Shown piece after piece: positions 53,983-63,555 of a stretch of DNA of 64,000 nt. The DNA lies in contig NZ_CP116256.1 of assembly GCF_027947575.1 (NCBI RefSeq), positions 186,001 through 250,000 of the forward strand. Reading direction: 5' to 3'. The notes below the pieces were generated by a model that saw only the letters and a program-made list of their open reading frames with translations, was not told the origin of the DNA and searched no databases. How positions within the stretch are numbered: position 1 is the stretch's first letter; each line of letters begins with the position of its first letter. This DNA comes from Streptomyces rubrogriseus (lineage in GTDB: Bacteria; Actinomycetota; Actinomycetes; Streptomycetales; Streptomycetaceae). A program made the position numbers and the translations under genes.

Positions 53983-55390
53983 GGTGGACCCCGTGACGCG
54001 ATGGGGGAAACGGCAGTGGGCCTGGTCCCGGGCCCGGGCCGAGCGTGTACTGAGGGTGCTGCACGACGACCTGTGGACCTGGCGGGCCGACCCGCTGCCG
54101 CCGTCGGTGTGGCTGCGCTGGGTCCCGCACGGGGTCGTCCTCCTCGCCGCGTTCGGTGTGCTGGTCGGGGACGCCGCCCAGCTCGGGGACAACGGCGGGA
54201 TCGAACCGGGGTTCGCCTTCCTCATCGCCGTCGCCCAGGCGGGCGCGATGGCGCTCGCGCTGTGGCGACCGGTCGCGGCGTGGTGGCTGTCGATGGCGGG
54301 CATGCTGGTCGGGGCCTTCGCCGTGCGGGCCGAGATGGTCCCGGGCGGCTACGAGTTCACCTGGCCGTGGACGGCCGCCGGGCTCATCGGGCACCTGTTC
54401 GTGATGCTGCTGCTCGCCCTGCGGGTGCGTACGCGTGTGTCCCTGGAGGCGCTGGTCCTGACCGCGCTCACCACCTACCTGGTGCAGGGCTTGATGGGCG
54501 CGTCGAACTACCTGCCGACCGGTCAGCTCGCCGTCATCCTGTTCACGGTCGTCGTCGTCCTCGGCACCGCCCTGCGAGGCCGCCGTGAAGCACGCAACCA
54601 GCTGGCCGAGCAGACCACGCTCACCGCCGAGGAGCGGGCCCGGCGCACCCTGCTGGAGGAGCGCGGCCGCATCGCGCGCGAGCTGCACGACGTGGTTGCC
54701 CACCACATGTCGGTGATCTCCATCCAGGCCCAGGTCGCGCCCCTCCTCGTCGAGAACCCGTCGGACGAGCTCAAGGAGAACCTCGCCGGCATCCGGCAGA
54801 ACGCCCTGGAGGCGCTCACCGAGCTGCGCCGGGTGCTGGGCGTGCTGCGTGCCGAGCACCCGGAGGTGCCGGTGGCCTCCGAGGCGGGCGACGGTGCCGT
54901 GCCGCACGCCCCGCAGCCGACGCTCGACCGGCTCGACGCGCTGGTGGACAACATCAGGGCGGCCGGCCTGCTCGTGACCACCGACAGCAGCGGCACGCGC
55001 CGACCGCTGCCGCCCGGCGTGGAGCTGTCGGCGTACCGGATCGTGCAGGAGGCGCTCAGCAACGTGTTGCGGCACGCGCCGGGCGCGACTGCCCGGGTCC
55101 GCCTCGTCCACCTTCCGATCGGGCTGCGCGTGGAGGTCACCAACACCCGCCCGAAGCGTGCCCCGGCGCCCTCGCAGGGGGCGGGGCACGGGCTGCTCGG
55201 CATGCGGGAGCGGGTGGCGATGCTCGACGGCACGCTGACGGCCCACCCGACGCCCGACGGCGGCTACCTGGTGGCGGCGCTCCTGCCGGCCGACGGCCCC
55301 GACCTGCCCGCCGGGCCCTTCACCGGTCCTTCGGACCCTTCCCACCCTTCGGATCCCCCCGCCCCTTCCACCGAGGACGACTCCCCATGA
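53975..55390 (+). CDS. Sensor histidine kinase 2
   Basis: A 471-residue kinase. Five membrane helices (about 50-200), a coiled-coil linker, then HisKA_3 with phospho-acceptor His238 in [21 protein letters not shown]-box AYRIVQEALSNVLRHAPGAT and G-box GHGLLGMRERVAMLDG. A Pro/Ser-rich disordered tail (after about 440) is unusual for this family. The ATG at 53975 overlaps the acyltransferase stop; GTG 53966 is an alternative. Its stop overlaps the response regulator start. Confidence 0.92.
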   Translation: MSRVDPVTRWGKRQWAWSRARAERVLRVLHDDLWTWRADPLPPSVWLRWVPHGVVLLAAFGVLVGDAAQLGDNGGIEPGFAFLIAVAQAGAMALALWRPVAAWWLSMAGMLVGAFAVRAEMVPGGYEFTWPWTAAGLIGHLFVMLLLALRVRTRVSLEALVLTALTTYLVQGLMGASNYLPTGQLAVILFTVVVVLGTALRGRREARNQLAEQTTLTAEERARRTLLEERGRIARELHDVVAHHMSVISIQAQVAPLLVENPSDELKENLAGIRQNALEALTELRRVLGVLRAEHPEVPVASEAGDGAVPHAPQPTLDRLDALVDNIRAAGLLVTTDSSGTRRPLPPGVELSAYRIVQEALSNVLRHAPGATARVRLVHLPIGLRVEVTNTRPKRAPAPSQGAGHGLLGMRERVAMLDGTLTAHPTPDGGYLVAALLPADGPDLPAGPFTGPSDPSHPSDPPAPSTEDDSP

Positions 55391-56073
55391 CGACCAGCAG
55401 CAACGGCCGCGTGATCCGCGTGCTGATCGCCGACGACCAGCAGATGGTCCGGCAGGGTTTCACCGTGCTGCTCAACACCCAGCCCGACATCGAGGTGATC
55501 GGGCAGGCGGTGGACGGCCTGGACGCCGTGGCCAAGGTCGCCGAGCTGGCCCCGGAGGTCGTCCTGATGGACATCCGGATGCCCGAGCTGGGCGGGATCG
55601 AGGCCACCCGGCGCATCACCGGGGCGACCCCGGAGATCAGGGTGCTGGTGCTGACCACCTTCGACCTCGACGAGTACGTGTACGAGGCACTGCGGGCGGG
55701 GGCCTCCGGGTTCCTGCTGAAGGACGCCTCCGCCGACCAGCTCGCCGAGGCCGTCCGGGTGGTGGCCGCCGGTGACGCCCTGCTCGCGCCGGGGATCACG
55801 CGGCGGCTGATCGCCGAGTTCTCCCGGCTGGACGACCGCCCGCGCGCCCCGCTGAAGGCCCGCGTCGGCGAGCTGACCGAGCGGGAGACGGAGGTGCTCG
55901 CCCTCATCGCGCAGGGCCTGTCGAACGCGGAGATCGCCCAGCGTCTGGTGGTCGCCGAGCAGACGGTGAAGACCCATGTGGGCAGGATCCTGGTGAAGCT
56001 GGGTCTCAGGGACCGCACGCAGGCGGCGGTGTTCGCGTACGAGTCGGGGCTGGTGCGCCCCGCGGGGTACTGA
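55387..56073 (+). CDS. LuxR-family response regulator 2
   Basis: A 228-residue regulator. Receiver with DD at about 18-19, phospho-acceptor Asp62 in [31 protein letters not shown] and FLLKDAS; GerE helix-turn-helix at about 155-220 (ELTERETEVLALIAQGLSNA, EIAQRLVVAEQTVKTHVGRI). The start overlaps the kinase stop (ATGA). Its partner is the kinase upstream; closely similar to the third regulator in this cluster. Confidence 0.94.
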   Translation: MTTSSNGRVIRVLIADDQQMVRQGFTVLLNTQPDIEVIGQAVDGLDAVAKVAELAPEVVLMDIRMPELGGIEATRRITGATPEIRVLVLTTFDLDEYVYEALRAGASGFLLKDASADQLAEAVRVVAAGDALLAPGITRRLIAEFSRLDDRPRAPLKARVGELTERETEVLALIAQGLSNAEIAQRLVVAEQTVKTHVGRILVKLGLRDRTQAAVFAYESGLVRPAGY

Positions 56074-56094
56074 GGAGCGACGCGCGGTGGCCCC

Positions 56095-56108
56095 CGTAGT
56101 ACTTGAGA
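56095..56108 (+). promoter_or_regulatory. Shared element CGTAGTACTTGAGA (copy 2)
   Basis: Copy of the 51611-51624 element with one difference (C to T), 65 bases before the start of the third histidine kinase gene. Confidence 0.55.
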
Positions 56109-56173
56109 CGGACGCCGGAGAACCCGTCTGCACGGGGACGACCGGCCACTTCCGGTCGGCCTACCGTGTGAGC

Positions 56174-57514
56174 GTGACCGAGACGATTCACCAGCAGCAC
56201 GAGGGCGGGGCCCGCAGCCAGGAGTACCGGCTGGCCCGGACCTCCCTGCGAGGGCTGCGCCAGGACCTGTTCCACGAGCCCTTCGCCTACCGCGTCCTGC
56301 CGCCCCGCCACACGGACGGCCCGTTCGTCAGCCGACTGCCCGGCCGGCTGCGCTCGGACGCGCAGCACCTCCCGCACGCGGTGATCGGGGTGATCGCGTT
56401 CATCACCTTCGTCGTCGGGGCGGTCTCGGGCGACCTGCCCGGCGGCGACGTGCCGGCCCTGCTGAGCGGCATCCTGTGCGCCCTCCCGGTGCTGGCCACG
56501 CTGGTGCGGCCGATCGGCGCGTTCTGGCTGTCCCTCGCCGTGACCCCGCTGGTCGCGCTCATCAACGGCGCCGGGTGGGACTGGCCCTGGATGCCGGGTG
56601 CGTTCATCTGCCACCTCGCGGTGCTGATCGTCGTGGCGCTGCGCACCCGGCCCCGCACCGCTGTCTGGATGTGGGTCCTGACCTGCGTGTACGGCTTCCT
56701 CGCGGACGCCATCTTCGGCGGGTCGTACTCCTACACGAACAGCGGGCCCATGATGGTGACGTCCGCGTTCGCCCTGCTCGTGGTCTGTCTCTGGCACATA
56801 CGGCAGACCGCCCGCAGGGAGGTGACCGCCCAGCAGACGGTCACGGCGCACGAACGCTCCCGCCGCACCCTGCTGGAGGAGCGCACCACCATCGCCCGCG
56901 AGCTGCACGACGTGGTCGCGCACCACATGTCGGTGGTCGCCATCCAGGCGGAGGCCGCGCCCTACCGCGTGGAGAACCCGCCGGAGGAGCTGGAGCGGGC
57001 CTTCGCCACCATCCGGGAGAACGCGGTGGCGGCCCTCACCGAGCTGCGCCGCGTGCTGGGAGTCGTCCGCGCCGAGGACTACGAGGCCCCGGACGCCCCG
57101 CAGCCGACGCTCGCCGACCTGGACGCCCTGCTCGCCAACGTGCGCGAGGCGGGCCTGGCCGTGGACAAGGCGGTGACCGGAGCGGTGCGTGAGCTGCCGC
57201 CCGGTGTGGAGCTGTCGGCGTACCGGATCGTGCAGGAGGCGCTGAGCAACAGCCTGCGCCATGCGCCCGGCGCGACGGCCCGCGTCGAGGTCTCCTACGT
57301 CCTGGGCGGCCTGGGCCTGCGCGTGGTCAACACCGCCGTCCCGCCGAACACCCTGGTCAAGGCGTCGCCCGGCGCGGGGCACGGCATCACCGGCATGCGT
57401 GAACGCGTCTCGATGCTGAACGGCGAGATGACGGCGGGACCGACGGACGACGGAGGGTACGAGGTGGCGGTGTTCCTGCCGGTCGCCGCTGCCCGGACCG
57501 AAGGTGAAGCATGA
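56174..57514 (+). CDS. Sensor histidine kinase 3
   Basis: A 446-residue kinase paralogous to the preceding one. A soluble N-terminal 65 residues, about five membrane helices (70-215), HisKA_3 with His245 in [21 protein letters not shown]-box AYRIVQEALSNSLRHAPGAT and G-box GHGITGMRERVSMLNG. GTG 56174 is chosen; GTG 56168 is equally possible, and neither has a clear ribosome site, so the transcript may be leaderless. The shared element lies upstream. The stop overlaps the next regulator. Confidence 0.92.
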   Translation: MTETIHQQHEGGARSQEYRLARTSLRGLRQDLFHEPFAYRVLPPRHTDGPFVSRLPGRLRSDAQHLPHAVIGVIAFITFVVGAVSGDLPGGDVPALLSGILCALPVLATLVRPIGAFWLSLAVTPLVALINGAGWDWPWMPGAFICHLAVLIVVALRTRPRTAVWMWVLTCVYGFLADAIFGGSYSYTNSGPMMVTSAFALLVVCLWHIRQTARREVTAQQTVTAHERSRRTLLEERTTIARELHDVVAHHMSVVAIQAEAAPYRVENPPEELERAFATIRENAVAALTELRRVLGVVRAEDYEAPDAPQPTLADLDALLANVREAGLAVDKAVTGAVRELPPGVELSAYRIVQEALSNSLRHAPGATARVEVSYVLGGLGLRVVNTAVPPNTLVKASPGAGHGITGMRERVSMLNGEMTAGPTDDGGYEVAVFLPVAAARTEGEA

Positions 57515-58185
57515 CCGACAGCAGGATCCGCGTACTGATCGCCGACGACCAGATGATGGTGCGCGAGGGCTTCTCGGTCCTGCTGAACGCGATGCCGGAC
57601 ATCGAGGTCGCCGGCGAGGCGGTCAACGGCCGGGAAGCGGTGGCGAAGGTCCGCGAGCTGTCCCCGGACGTCGTCCTGATGGACATCCGCATGCCCGAGC
57701 TGAACGGCATCGAGGCGACCCGGGAGATCGTCGCGGCGGACAGCACGTCCAAGGTGCTGGTCCTCACCACCTTCGACCTCGACGAGTACGTGTACCAGGC
57801 ACTGCGCGCGGGTGCCTCCGGCTTCCTCCTCAAGGACGCCTCGGCCCGCCAGCTGGCGGACGGTGTCCGGGTGGTGGCGGCCGGGGAAGCCCTCCTCGCC
57901 CCCTCGATCACCAAGCGCCTGATCACCGAGTTCTCCAAGCTCTCCGACACCCCGCGCCTGATGCCCTCGGCGCAGGCGGCCTACGGCGACCTGACCGAGC
58001 GCGAGACGGAGGTGCTGGTCCTGATCGCGCAGGGCCTGTCCAACTCGGAGATCGCCGAGCGCCTGGTGGTCGCCGAGTCGACGATCAAGACCCACGTCAG
58101 CCGCATCCTGGTGAAGCTGGGCCTGCGCGACCGCACCCAGGCGGCGGTCTTCGCCTACGAGGCGCGGCTGGTGACACCGGGCTGA
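57511..58185 (+). CDS. LuxR-family response regulator 3
   Basis: A 224-residue regulator. Receiver with phospho-acceptor Asp58 in [60 protein letters not shown]; GerE helix-turn-helix at about 155-220 (DLTERETEVLVLIAQGLSNS, EIAERLVVAESTIKTHVSRI). ATGA overlap with the kinase. It and regulator 2 are probably products of one duplication of a kinase/regulator pair, since both genes in each pair resemble each other. Confidence 0.94.
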   Translation: MTDSRIRVLIADDQMMVREGFSVLLNAMPDIEVAGEAVNGREAVAKVRELSPDVVLMDIRMPELNGIEATREIVAADSTSKVLVLTTFDLDEYVYQALRAGASGFLLKDASARQLADGVRVVAAGEALLAPSITKRLITEFSKLSDTPRLMPSAQAAYGDLTERETEVLVLIAQGLSNSEIAERLVVAESTIKTHVSRILVKLGLRDRTQAAVFAYEARLVTPG

Positions 58186-58209
58186 CCGCAGCGGCGACGC
58201 CGCTACCGG

Positions 58210-58722
58210 TCACCGGCCGCCGTCCGGTTGCTGTTGCCGCCGCAGCTCCCTCTGGCGCTGCCGCCGTTCGCGTCGCCGTCGGCTCCTACGGGCCCGTGCC
58301 CGTGCCAGCCGCTCCTCGCGCTGGCGCTGTGCGCGCTCGCGCTGCCTCGCTTCGCGCACCGCGTCGCTGTTCCACCATGTGCACCACGGGACGAGCGCCG
58401 CGGACGCCACCAGGACGAGTGCCACGATCCAGTGACCGAGGGAGGTCCCCATGGCCAGGGCGACCACGGCCCCGGCGACCGCGCCGGCCGAGTAGCCCAG
58501 AACCGGACGCCAGTCCCTGCGGTGGAAGCCGGTCTTGAACGGGACAACGAGCGGGACGGGCGCGATCATGATCGCGGCGAAGTACTTGCCGCCGCCCTCC
58601 GGGACACCGCAGCCTCCCCTCGGATGCGGCGCGCATCCCACCGTCACCGACCCCGCCAGTCCCCACCCGAACCACAGTGCCAGTCCCGCCGCCAAGGCGG
58701 CCCCCACCCATTTGGCATGCAT
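58210..58722 (-). CDS. Membrane protein with basic coiled tail
   Basis: A 170-residue protein. About three to four membrane segments (AKWVGAALAAGLALWFGWGL; YFAAIMIAPVPLVVPF; LGYSAGAVAGAVVALAMG; WIVALVLVASAALVPWCTWW), a small cysteine pair in GCAPHPRGGCG, and a long Arg/Gln/Glu-rich C-terminal tail (about 120-170) likely to be helical and cytoplasmic. It is convergent with response regulator 3 and divergent from the P450 gene. No family is recognised. Confidence 0.75.
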   Translation of the reverse strand: MHAKWVGAALAAGLALWFGWGLAGSVTVGCAPHPRGGCGVPEGGGKYFAAIMIAPVPLVVPFKTGFHRRDWRPVLGYSAGAVAGAVVALAMGTSLGHWIVALVLVASAALVPWCTWWNSDAVREARQRERAQRQREERLARARARRSRRRRERRQRQRELRRQQQPDGGR

Positions 58723-58768
58723 CAGCGGAGTGTATGCACCGGCCGGGTCGGGGATCTATCGTCCGTCC

Positions 58769-60007
58769 ATGACGGCTGCATCCGATGATTCGCACGTGTC
58801 CGACCTTGCGTTCGACCCCTGGAACCCCGCCTTCGTCGCCGACCCCTACCCCGCCTTCGCCGAGCTGCGGGCCCGGGGGCGCGTGCTCTACTACGAGCCG
58901 AGCGACCAGTGGCTGGTCCCGCACCACGCGGACGTCTCCGCGCTGCTGCGCGACCGCCGCCTCGGCCGGACCTACCGGCACCGTTTCACGCACGAGGACT
59001 TCGGCCGCACGCCGCCCCCGCCGGAGCAGGAGCCCTTCCACACGCTCAACGACCACGGCATGCTCGACCTGGAGCCGCCGGACCACACCCGTATCCGGCG
59101 CCTGGTGTCGAAGGCGTTCACGCCGCGTACCGTGGAGCGGCTGAAGCCGTACGTGCACGGCCTGGCGGACGACCTGGTGGCCCGGCTGGTCGCGGCGGGC
59201 GGCGGCGATCTGCTCACCGACGTGGCAGAGCCGCTGCCGGTCGCCGTGATCGCCGAGATGCTGGGCATCCCGGAGTCCGACCGGGCCCCGCTGCGCCCCT
59301 GGTCGGCGGACATCTGCGGGATGTACGAGCTGAACCCGTCCGAGGAGACGGCGGCGAAGGCGGTCCGGGCCTCGCTCGACTTCTCGGAGTACCTGCGCGC
59401 GCTGATCGCGGCCCGCCGCAAGGAGCCCGGCGACGACCTGATCTCCGGTCTGATCGCGGCCCACGACGAGGACGACGACCGCCTCACCGAGCAGGAGATG
59501 ATCTCGACCTGCGTCCTGCTCCTGAACGCCGGCCACGAGGCCACGGTGAACGCCACCACCAACGGCTGGCTGGCGCTCTTCCGCCACCCCGACCAGCTGG
59601 CCGCCCTGCGCGCCGACCACTCCCTCGTACCGTCGGCCGTGGAGGAGCTGATGCGCTACGACACCCCGCTCCAGCTCTTCGAACGCTGGGTCCTGGACGA
59701 GATCGAGATCGACGGTACGACCCTCCCGCGCGGCGCGGAGGTGGCGATGCTGTTCGGCTCGGCCAACCACGACCCGGCGGTCTTCACCGACCCGGAACGC
59801 CTCGACCTCACCCGCCGCGACAACCCGCACATCTCCTTCAGCGCCGGCATCCACTACTGCATCGGCGCCCCGCTGGCCCGCATCGAACTGGCGGCGTCCA
59901 TGACGTCCCTGCTGGTGCGGGCCCCGGGCCTGCGCCTGGCGGCGGAACCGGAACGCAGGCCGAACTTCGTGATGCGCGGCCTGACGGAACTACGCGTGGA
60001 ACTCTGA
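58769..60007 (+). CDS. Cytochrome P450, CYP107-like
   Basis: A 412-residue P450 monooxygenase. Marks: LEPPDHTRIRRLVSKAFTPR (C-helix, about 95-114), I-helix LLNAGHEATVNATTNGWLAL (the usual AGxET reads AGHEAT), K-helix EELMR (the ExxR pair) and the heme loop ISFSAGIHYCIGAPLARIEL with Cys364. The first Gly of FGxGxHxC is Ser here (FSAGIHYC), which is common. It would oxidise a small hydrophobic substrate using redox partners not seen here. ATG 58769 is chosen within a long open frame. No biosynthetic genes adjoin it. Confidence 0.93.
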   Translation: MTAASDDSHVSDLAFDPWNPAFVADPYPAFAELRARGRVLYYEPSDQWLVPHHADVSALLRDRRLGRTYRHRFTHEDFGRTPPPPEQEPFHTLNDHGMLDLEPPDHTRIRRLVSKAFTPRTVERLKPYVHGLADDLVARLVAAGGGDLLTDVAEPLPVAVIAEMLGIPESDRAPLRPWSADICGMYELNPSEETAAKAVRASLDFSEYLRALIAARRKEPGDDLISGLIAAHDEDDDRLTEQEMISTCVLLLNAGHEATVNATTNGWLALFRHPDQLAALRADHSLVPSAVEELMRYDTPLQLFERWVLDEIEIDGTTLPRGAEVAMLFGSANHDPAVFTDPERLDLTRRDNPHISFSAGIHYCIGAPLARIELAASMTSLLVRAPGLRLAAEPERRPNFVMRGLTELRVEL

Positions 60008-60283
60008 GACCCCCGAGGACTCCGAGGGCTCCGAGGACTCGGGGCGGCGGCGCCGTCCCAGCAGCCAGGCCCCGAGCCCCCACACCACGGCGGGCACGAC
60101 GGCCCCGGCGAGGAAGACGAACGGCAGCTCGGTGAGGACTGCGCCGAAGTCCTGCCCGTTGTTCTCGAACTCGTTGCCGAGGTGCCGCTGGGTGCGCGAG
60201 GTCTGCCACCACACGACCACCGCACCCACGGCCCCGGCGAACGAGACCGCACAGCCACCACCCGTCACCGCATCCCGACTCAT
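59990..60283 (-). CDS. Small membrane protein
   Basis: A 97-residue protein with two membrane helices (VSFAGAVGAVVVWWQ, about 13-27; FVFLAGAVVPAVVWGLGAWL, about 56-75), a polar loop between them and an Arg- then Ser/Glu-rich C-terminus. Its 3' end overlaps the P450 gene end by 18 bases on the other strand, so the two are convergent. ATG 60283. No family is recognised. Confidence 0.65.
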   Translation of the reverse strand: MSRDAVTGGGCAVSFAGAVGAVVVWWQTSRTQRHLGNEFENNGQDFGAVLTELPFVFLAGAVVPAVVWGLGAWLLGRRRRPESSEPSESSGVSEFHA

Positions 60284-60340
60284 ACCTGCCCTGACGCTCA
60301 GACCCGGACGATCGGTTTCACCGCGGGTGCACGGCACGCC

Positions 60341-60805
60341 CTAGGCGTGGGGCGGGTCGTCCAGGAGGGCCACGCCGTAGCGGGCGAGTCCGTCCACGTG
60401 GTCCAGGTCGTGCCGGGCCCCGGCGGGCCCGACCGAGCGGAAGTAGCCCTCGATCGCCCCCGGGTTGTTGATGACCAGCACCTCCGCCGTGGTGGTGAGC
60501 GGCTGGAACGTGTGCGGGACCGACCGGGGGCCGAAGACGTAGGAGCCGGGCCCGGCGTCGTGGACCTCGCACGCGTCGAGTGAGGCCGAACCGACCCAGA
60601 AGCGGACCCGCCCGGACAGCACCACCCAGCTCTCGTCCTCGCGGCTGTGCACGTGCAGGGGCGGTGCGTCCGCGCGGCGCATGGTCAGCCGCGCGACGCT
60701 GACGACTCCCCGGGTCTCGGTGTGCGAGACGACCTGTTCCTGGACGCTGTCGTAGTAGTGGTAGTGGGTGCCTTCGCCGGGGTTGCGTACGAGCGCGACG
60801 CTCAT
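60341..60805 (-). CDS. Cupin domain protein
   Basis: A 154-residue protein with one cupin domain: PPLHVHSREDESWVVLSGRV (motif 1, metal ligands HxH and Glu, about 52-71), then FGPRSVPHTFQPLTTTAEVL (motif 2, His, about 96-115). ATG 60805 has AAGGGGAG at the right distance; the frame extends to 60841 without a good site. Cupins of this size are often dioxygenases, isomerases or sensors. It is divergent from nothing; the ABC genes on its right share its direction. Confidence 0.85.
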   Translation of the reverse strand: MSVALVRNPGEGTHYHYYDSVQEQVVSHTETRGVVSVARLTMRRADAPPLHVHSREDESWVVLSGRVRFWVGSASLDACEVHDAGPGSYVFGPRSVPHTFQPLTTTAEVLVINNPGAIEGYFRSVGPAGARHDLDHVDGLARYGVALLDDPPHA

Positions 60806-60930
60806 GTGGGTGCTCCCCTTCCAGTGTGGTTTAGCGTTCAACTATTTCCGTCGCGCCGCCTCCCCGCAAGAGGGCGCCGCGATCCGCCGCGATCTGTCCG
60901 GATTCCGACGTCCCGCAGGCCCCGGGAACG

Positions 60931-62550
60931 TCACGTCAGGTCCCGCCGCCGCAGCCGGACGAGCCCCGCCCCCACCAGCGCCCCGGCGATCAGCACCAGC
61001 ACCAGCACCGGCGACCAGCTCATCTCCCCGCCGGGCAGCTTCGGCAGGTGCCCGTACGGGGACACGTCCAGCACGGTCTGCGGCACGTCCAGCGCCGGTC
61101 CGACCCACCCGAGCAGCAGCACCGCGCCCGCGACGGCCCACGCGGCCACCGCCGCCCGGGGCAGCAGACCGTGCAGCAGCACCGCCGCCCCGCCGATCAC
61201 CCACACCGCCGGCAACTGCACCAGGCAGGCGCCCAGGATCGCCCCGAAGTCCTGCCCGTACCCGGCGGCGAAACCGAGCCCGGCGAGCAGCATGATGAGC
61301 GCCGCGCCGCCGAAGGCGATCACCAGGTGGCCCGCGGCCCACCGCAGCCGGCCCACCGCGCCCGCCAGCACCGGTTCCGCGCGCCCGGACGTCTCCTCGC
61401 CGCCGAGCCGCAGCACCGACGCCACGACGTAGAGCGCGGCGATCAGCCCGAGCATGCCGACCATCGCCGACACGAACGCGTCGGTCAGCCCGGCCTGCCC
61501 GCCCATCCGCTCGATGATCTCGCGGGCCTGTTCGTTGTCCCCGACCAGATCGGCCGCGCCCTCCGTCATCCCGCCGTAGACGACCCCGGCGGCGAAGAAG
61601 CCGATGCTCCAGCCGAGGACGCCGCCCCGCTGCAGGCGCCAGGCCAGCGCACCGGCCGTACGCAGGCGTCCGGCGGCCGGACCGGGCCGGGTCGGCAGGA
61701 AGCTCATGCCGAGGTCCCGGCGCCCCGCCAGCCCGTAGGCCACGGCTCCCTGCGCCACCGTCGCGCCCGCGATCAGCAGCAGCACCAACCAGCGCTCACC
61801 GGCGAAGGCCCGCAGGTTCTCCAGCCAGCCGAGCGGCGACACCCAGGTGAGGACGGAGGAGCCGTCGTCCGTCGCGGAGTCGCCCGCCGCCCGCAGTACG
61901 AAGGCCCCGCCCAGCACCGCGGCCGTCAGCCCTCGGGCCAGCCGCGCGCTCTCGGTGAGCTGGGCGACGATCGCCGCCATGGTCGCGAAGAGCATCCCGA
62001 CGCCCGCGACCCCGAGTCCGAGGGCCGACGCGCCGACCGCTCCCTGTCCGGCCAGTCCGACGGCGATCAGCAGCGCCAGTACGGCGTTGGCGACCGCCGC
62101 CGCCAGCAGCGCCGCCGTGAGCGGGGCCCGCCGGCCGACCATTCCGGAGGCGACGACCTCCTGCCGACCGCTCTCCTCCTCGTCCCGGGTGTGCCGTACG
62201 ACGATCAGCAGGCTCATCACCGCGGCGAGCGCCCCCGCGTACAGGCCGACCCGCCAGGCGGTGAGCGCACCGAGACCGTCGTCGAAGACGGGGCCGACCA
62301 GCGCGCGCAGCGAGGAGTTGGTCTCCATCTGCCGCATCAGGTCGGCGCGTTCCGCGGCGGTGCCGTACAGGCCCTTGATGGTGCCCGGCATGGACAGCAC
62401 CATGAGCGCGTTCACCCCGACCCAGACGGGGATCAGTACGCGGTCGCGGCGCAGGGCGAAGCGCAGCAGCGTGCCGGTGCCGGCCAGTTGGCGCGAGCCT
62501 CCGGACCGGGCCGCGAAGGTGCCGGCGGCGGTTTCGGCGGTGGCGGTCAT
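60931..62550 (-). CDS. ABC exporter permease, multidrug type
   Basis: A 539-residue permease with about 12 membrane helices in two halves (helices near 35-55, 110-130, 150-240, 270-300, then 330-530). This is the two-half polytopic partner typical of actinobacterial drug-export ABC systems (type seen with DrrA-like ATPases). It overlaps the ATPase gene by four bases (ATGA). No substrate can be named. Confidence 0.9.
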   Translation of the reverse strand: MTATAETAAGTFAARSGGSRQLAGTGTLLRFALRRDRVLIPVWVGVNALMVLSMPGTIKGLYGTAAERADLMRQMETNSSLRALVGPVFDDGLGALTAWRVGLYAGALAAVMSLLIVVRHTRDEEESGRQEVVASGMVGRRAPLTAALLAAAVANAVLALLIAVGLAGQGAVGASALGLGVAGVGMLFATMAAIVAQLTESARLARGLTAAVLGGAFVLRAAGDSATDDGSSVLTWVSPLGWLENLRAFAGERWLVLLLIAGATVAQGAVAYGLAGRRDLGMSFLPTRPGPAAGRLRTAGALAWRLQRGGVLGWSIGFFAAGVVYGGMTEGAADLVGDNEQAREIIERMGGQAGLTDAFVSAMVGMLGLIAALYVVASVLRLGGEETSGRAEPVLAGAVGRLRWAAGHLVIAFGGAALIMLLAGLGFAAGYGQDFGAILGACLVQLPAVWVIGGAAVLLHGLLPRAAVAAWAVAGAVLLLGWVGPALDVPQTVLDVSPYGHLPKLPGGEMSWSPVLVLVLIAGALVGAGLVRLRRRDLT

Positions 62551-63467
62551 CGCGCCGTCACCTCCGCGCCGGACTCCGTCTCGTCGGTGGCCTGGTAGTG
62601 CCGCAGGAACAGCTCCTCCAGCGTCGGCGGCGTCGACGTCAGCGAGCGCACGCCCGTCTCGCTCAGCGACCTGAGGACGGCGTCCAGCTTGTCGGTGTCG
62701 ACCTGGAGCCGGACCCGGTGGCCCTGGACGTCGAGGTCGTGCACGCCGGGCAGGCGGGTGAGGCCGTTCGGGGCGCCCGCGAGTTCGGCGGTGACGCTGG
62801 TCCGGGTCAGGTGGCGCAGGTCGGCGAGCGATCCGCTCTCGACGGTCCGTCCCTTGCGGATGATGCTGACCCGGTCGCACAGCTCCTCGACCTCGCTGAG
62901 GATGTGGGAGGAGAGCAGCACGGTCCGGCCGCGCTCGCGCTCCTCCGCCACGCAGCGCTGGAAGACCTCCTCCATCAGCGGGTCGAGTCCGGAGGTGGGT
63001 TCGTCGAGGATCAGCAGGTCGACGTCCGAGGCGAAGGCGGCCACCAGGGCCACCTTCTGGCGGTTGCCCTTGGAGTACGTGCGGCCCTTCTTGGTCGGGT
63101 CGAGTTCGAACCGCTCGACCAGCTCCGCGCGCCGCCGGGTGTCGAGTCCGCCGCGCAGCCTGCCGTAGAGGTCCATGACCTCGCCGCCGGAGAGGTTGCG
63201 CCACAGCGTCACGTCACCGGGGACGTACGCGATCCGCCGGTGCGCCTCCACCGCGTCCGCCCACGGGTCGCGGCCGAGCACCTGAGCGGCGCCGGCGTCG
63301 GCGCGCAGCAGGCCGAGCAGGACCCGGATGGTGGTGGACTTGCCGGCTCCGTTGGGCCCGAGGAATCCGTGGACCTCGCCGGTCTCGACCTCCAGGTCGA
63401 GGCCGTCCAGAGCGTGCGTGCGTCCGAACGACTTGTGGAGTCCGGAGACGCTGATTGCCTTCGTCAT
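62547..63467 (-). CDS. ABC exporter ATP-binding protein
   Basis: A 306-residue ATPase. Walker A GPNGAGKS at 37-44, Q-loop region YVPGDVTLW, Walker [18 protein letters not shown] (about 150) and H-loop [10 protein letters not shown]. The signature loop reads YSKGNRQKV instead of LSGGQ, the variant usual in this family. The C-terminal 90 residues form a DUF4162-like extension ([10 protein letters not shown]). It is divergent from a MarR-like regulator, with a long palindrome touching its start codon. Confidence 0.94.
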   Translation of the reverse strand: MTKAISVSGLHKSFGRTHALDGLDLEVETGEVHGFLGPNGAGKSTTIRVLLGLLRADAGAAQVLGRDPWADAVEAHRRIAYVPGDVTLWRNLSGGEVMDLYGRLRGGLDTRRRAELVERFELDPTKKGRTYSKGNRQKVALVAAFASDVDLLILDEPTSGLDPLMEEVFQRCVAEERERGRTVLLSSHILSEVEELCDRVSIIRKGRTVESGSLADLRHLTRTSVTAELAGAPNGLTRLPGVHDLDVQGHRVRLQVDTDKLDAVLRSLSETGVRSLTSTPPTLEELFLRHYQATDETESGAEVTAR

Positions 63468-63496
63468 GTTTCGGAAAGTACGCTACTTTCAGAAAC
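63468..63496. promoter_or_regulatory. Near-perfect 29-bp palindrome at the ABC operon start
   Basis: GTTTC.GAAAGTA and TACTTTC.GAAAC form 13-base arms with one mismatch around CGC, starting one base upstream of the ATPase ATG. A second inverted repeat (AACTT-GTG-AAGTT, 63494-63506) follows at once. The probable operator of the divergent MarR-like regulator. Confidence 0.75.
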
Positions 63497-63555
63497 TTGT
63501 GAAGTTAAGAAACCGTCAGGATGATGAGCGACGCAGGGTGAGAGATGATCGACGG

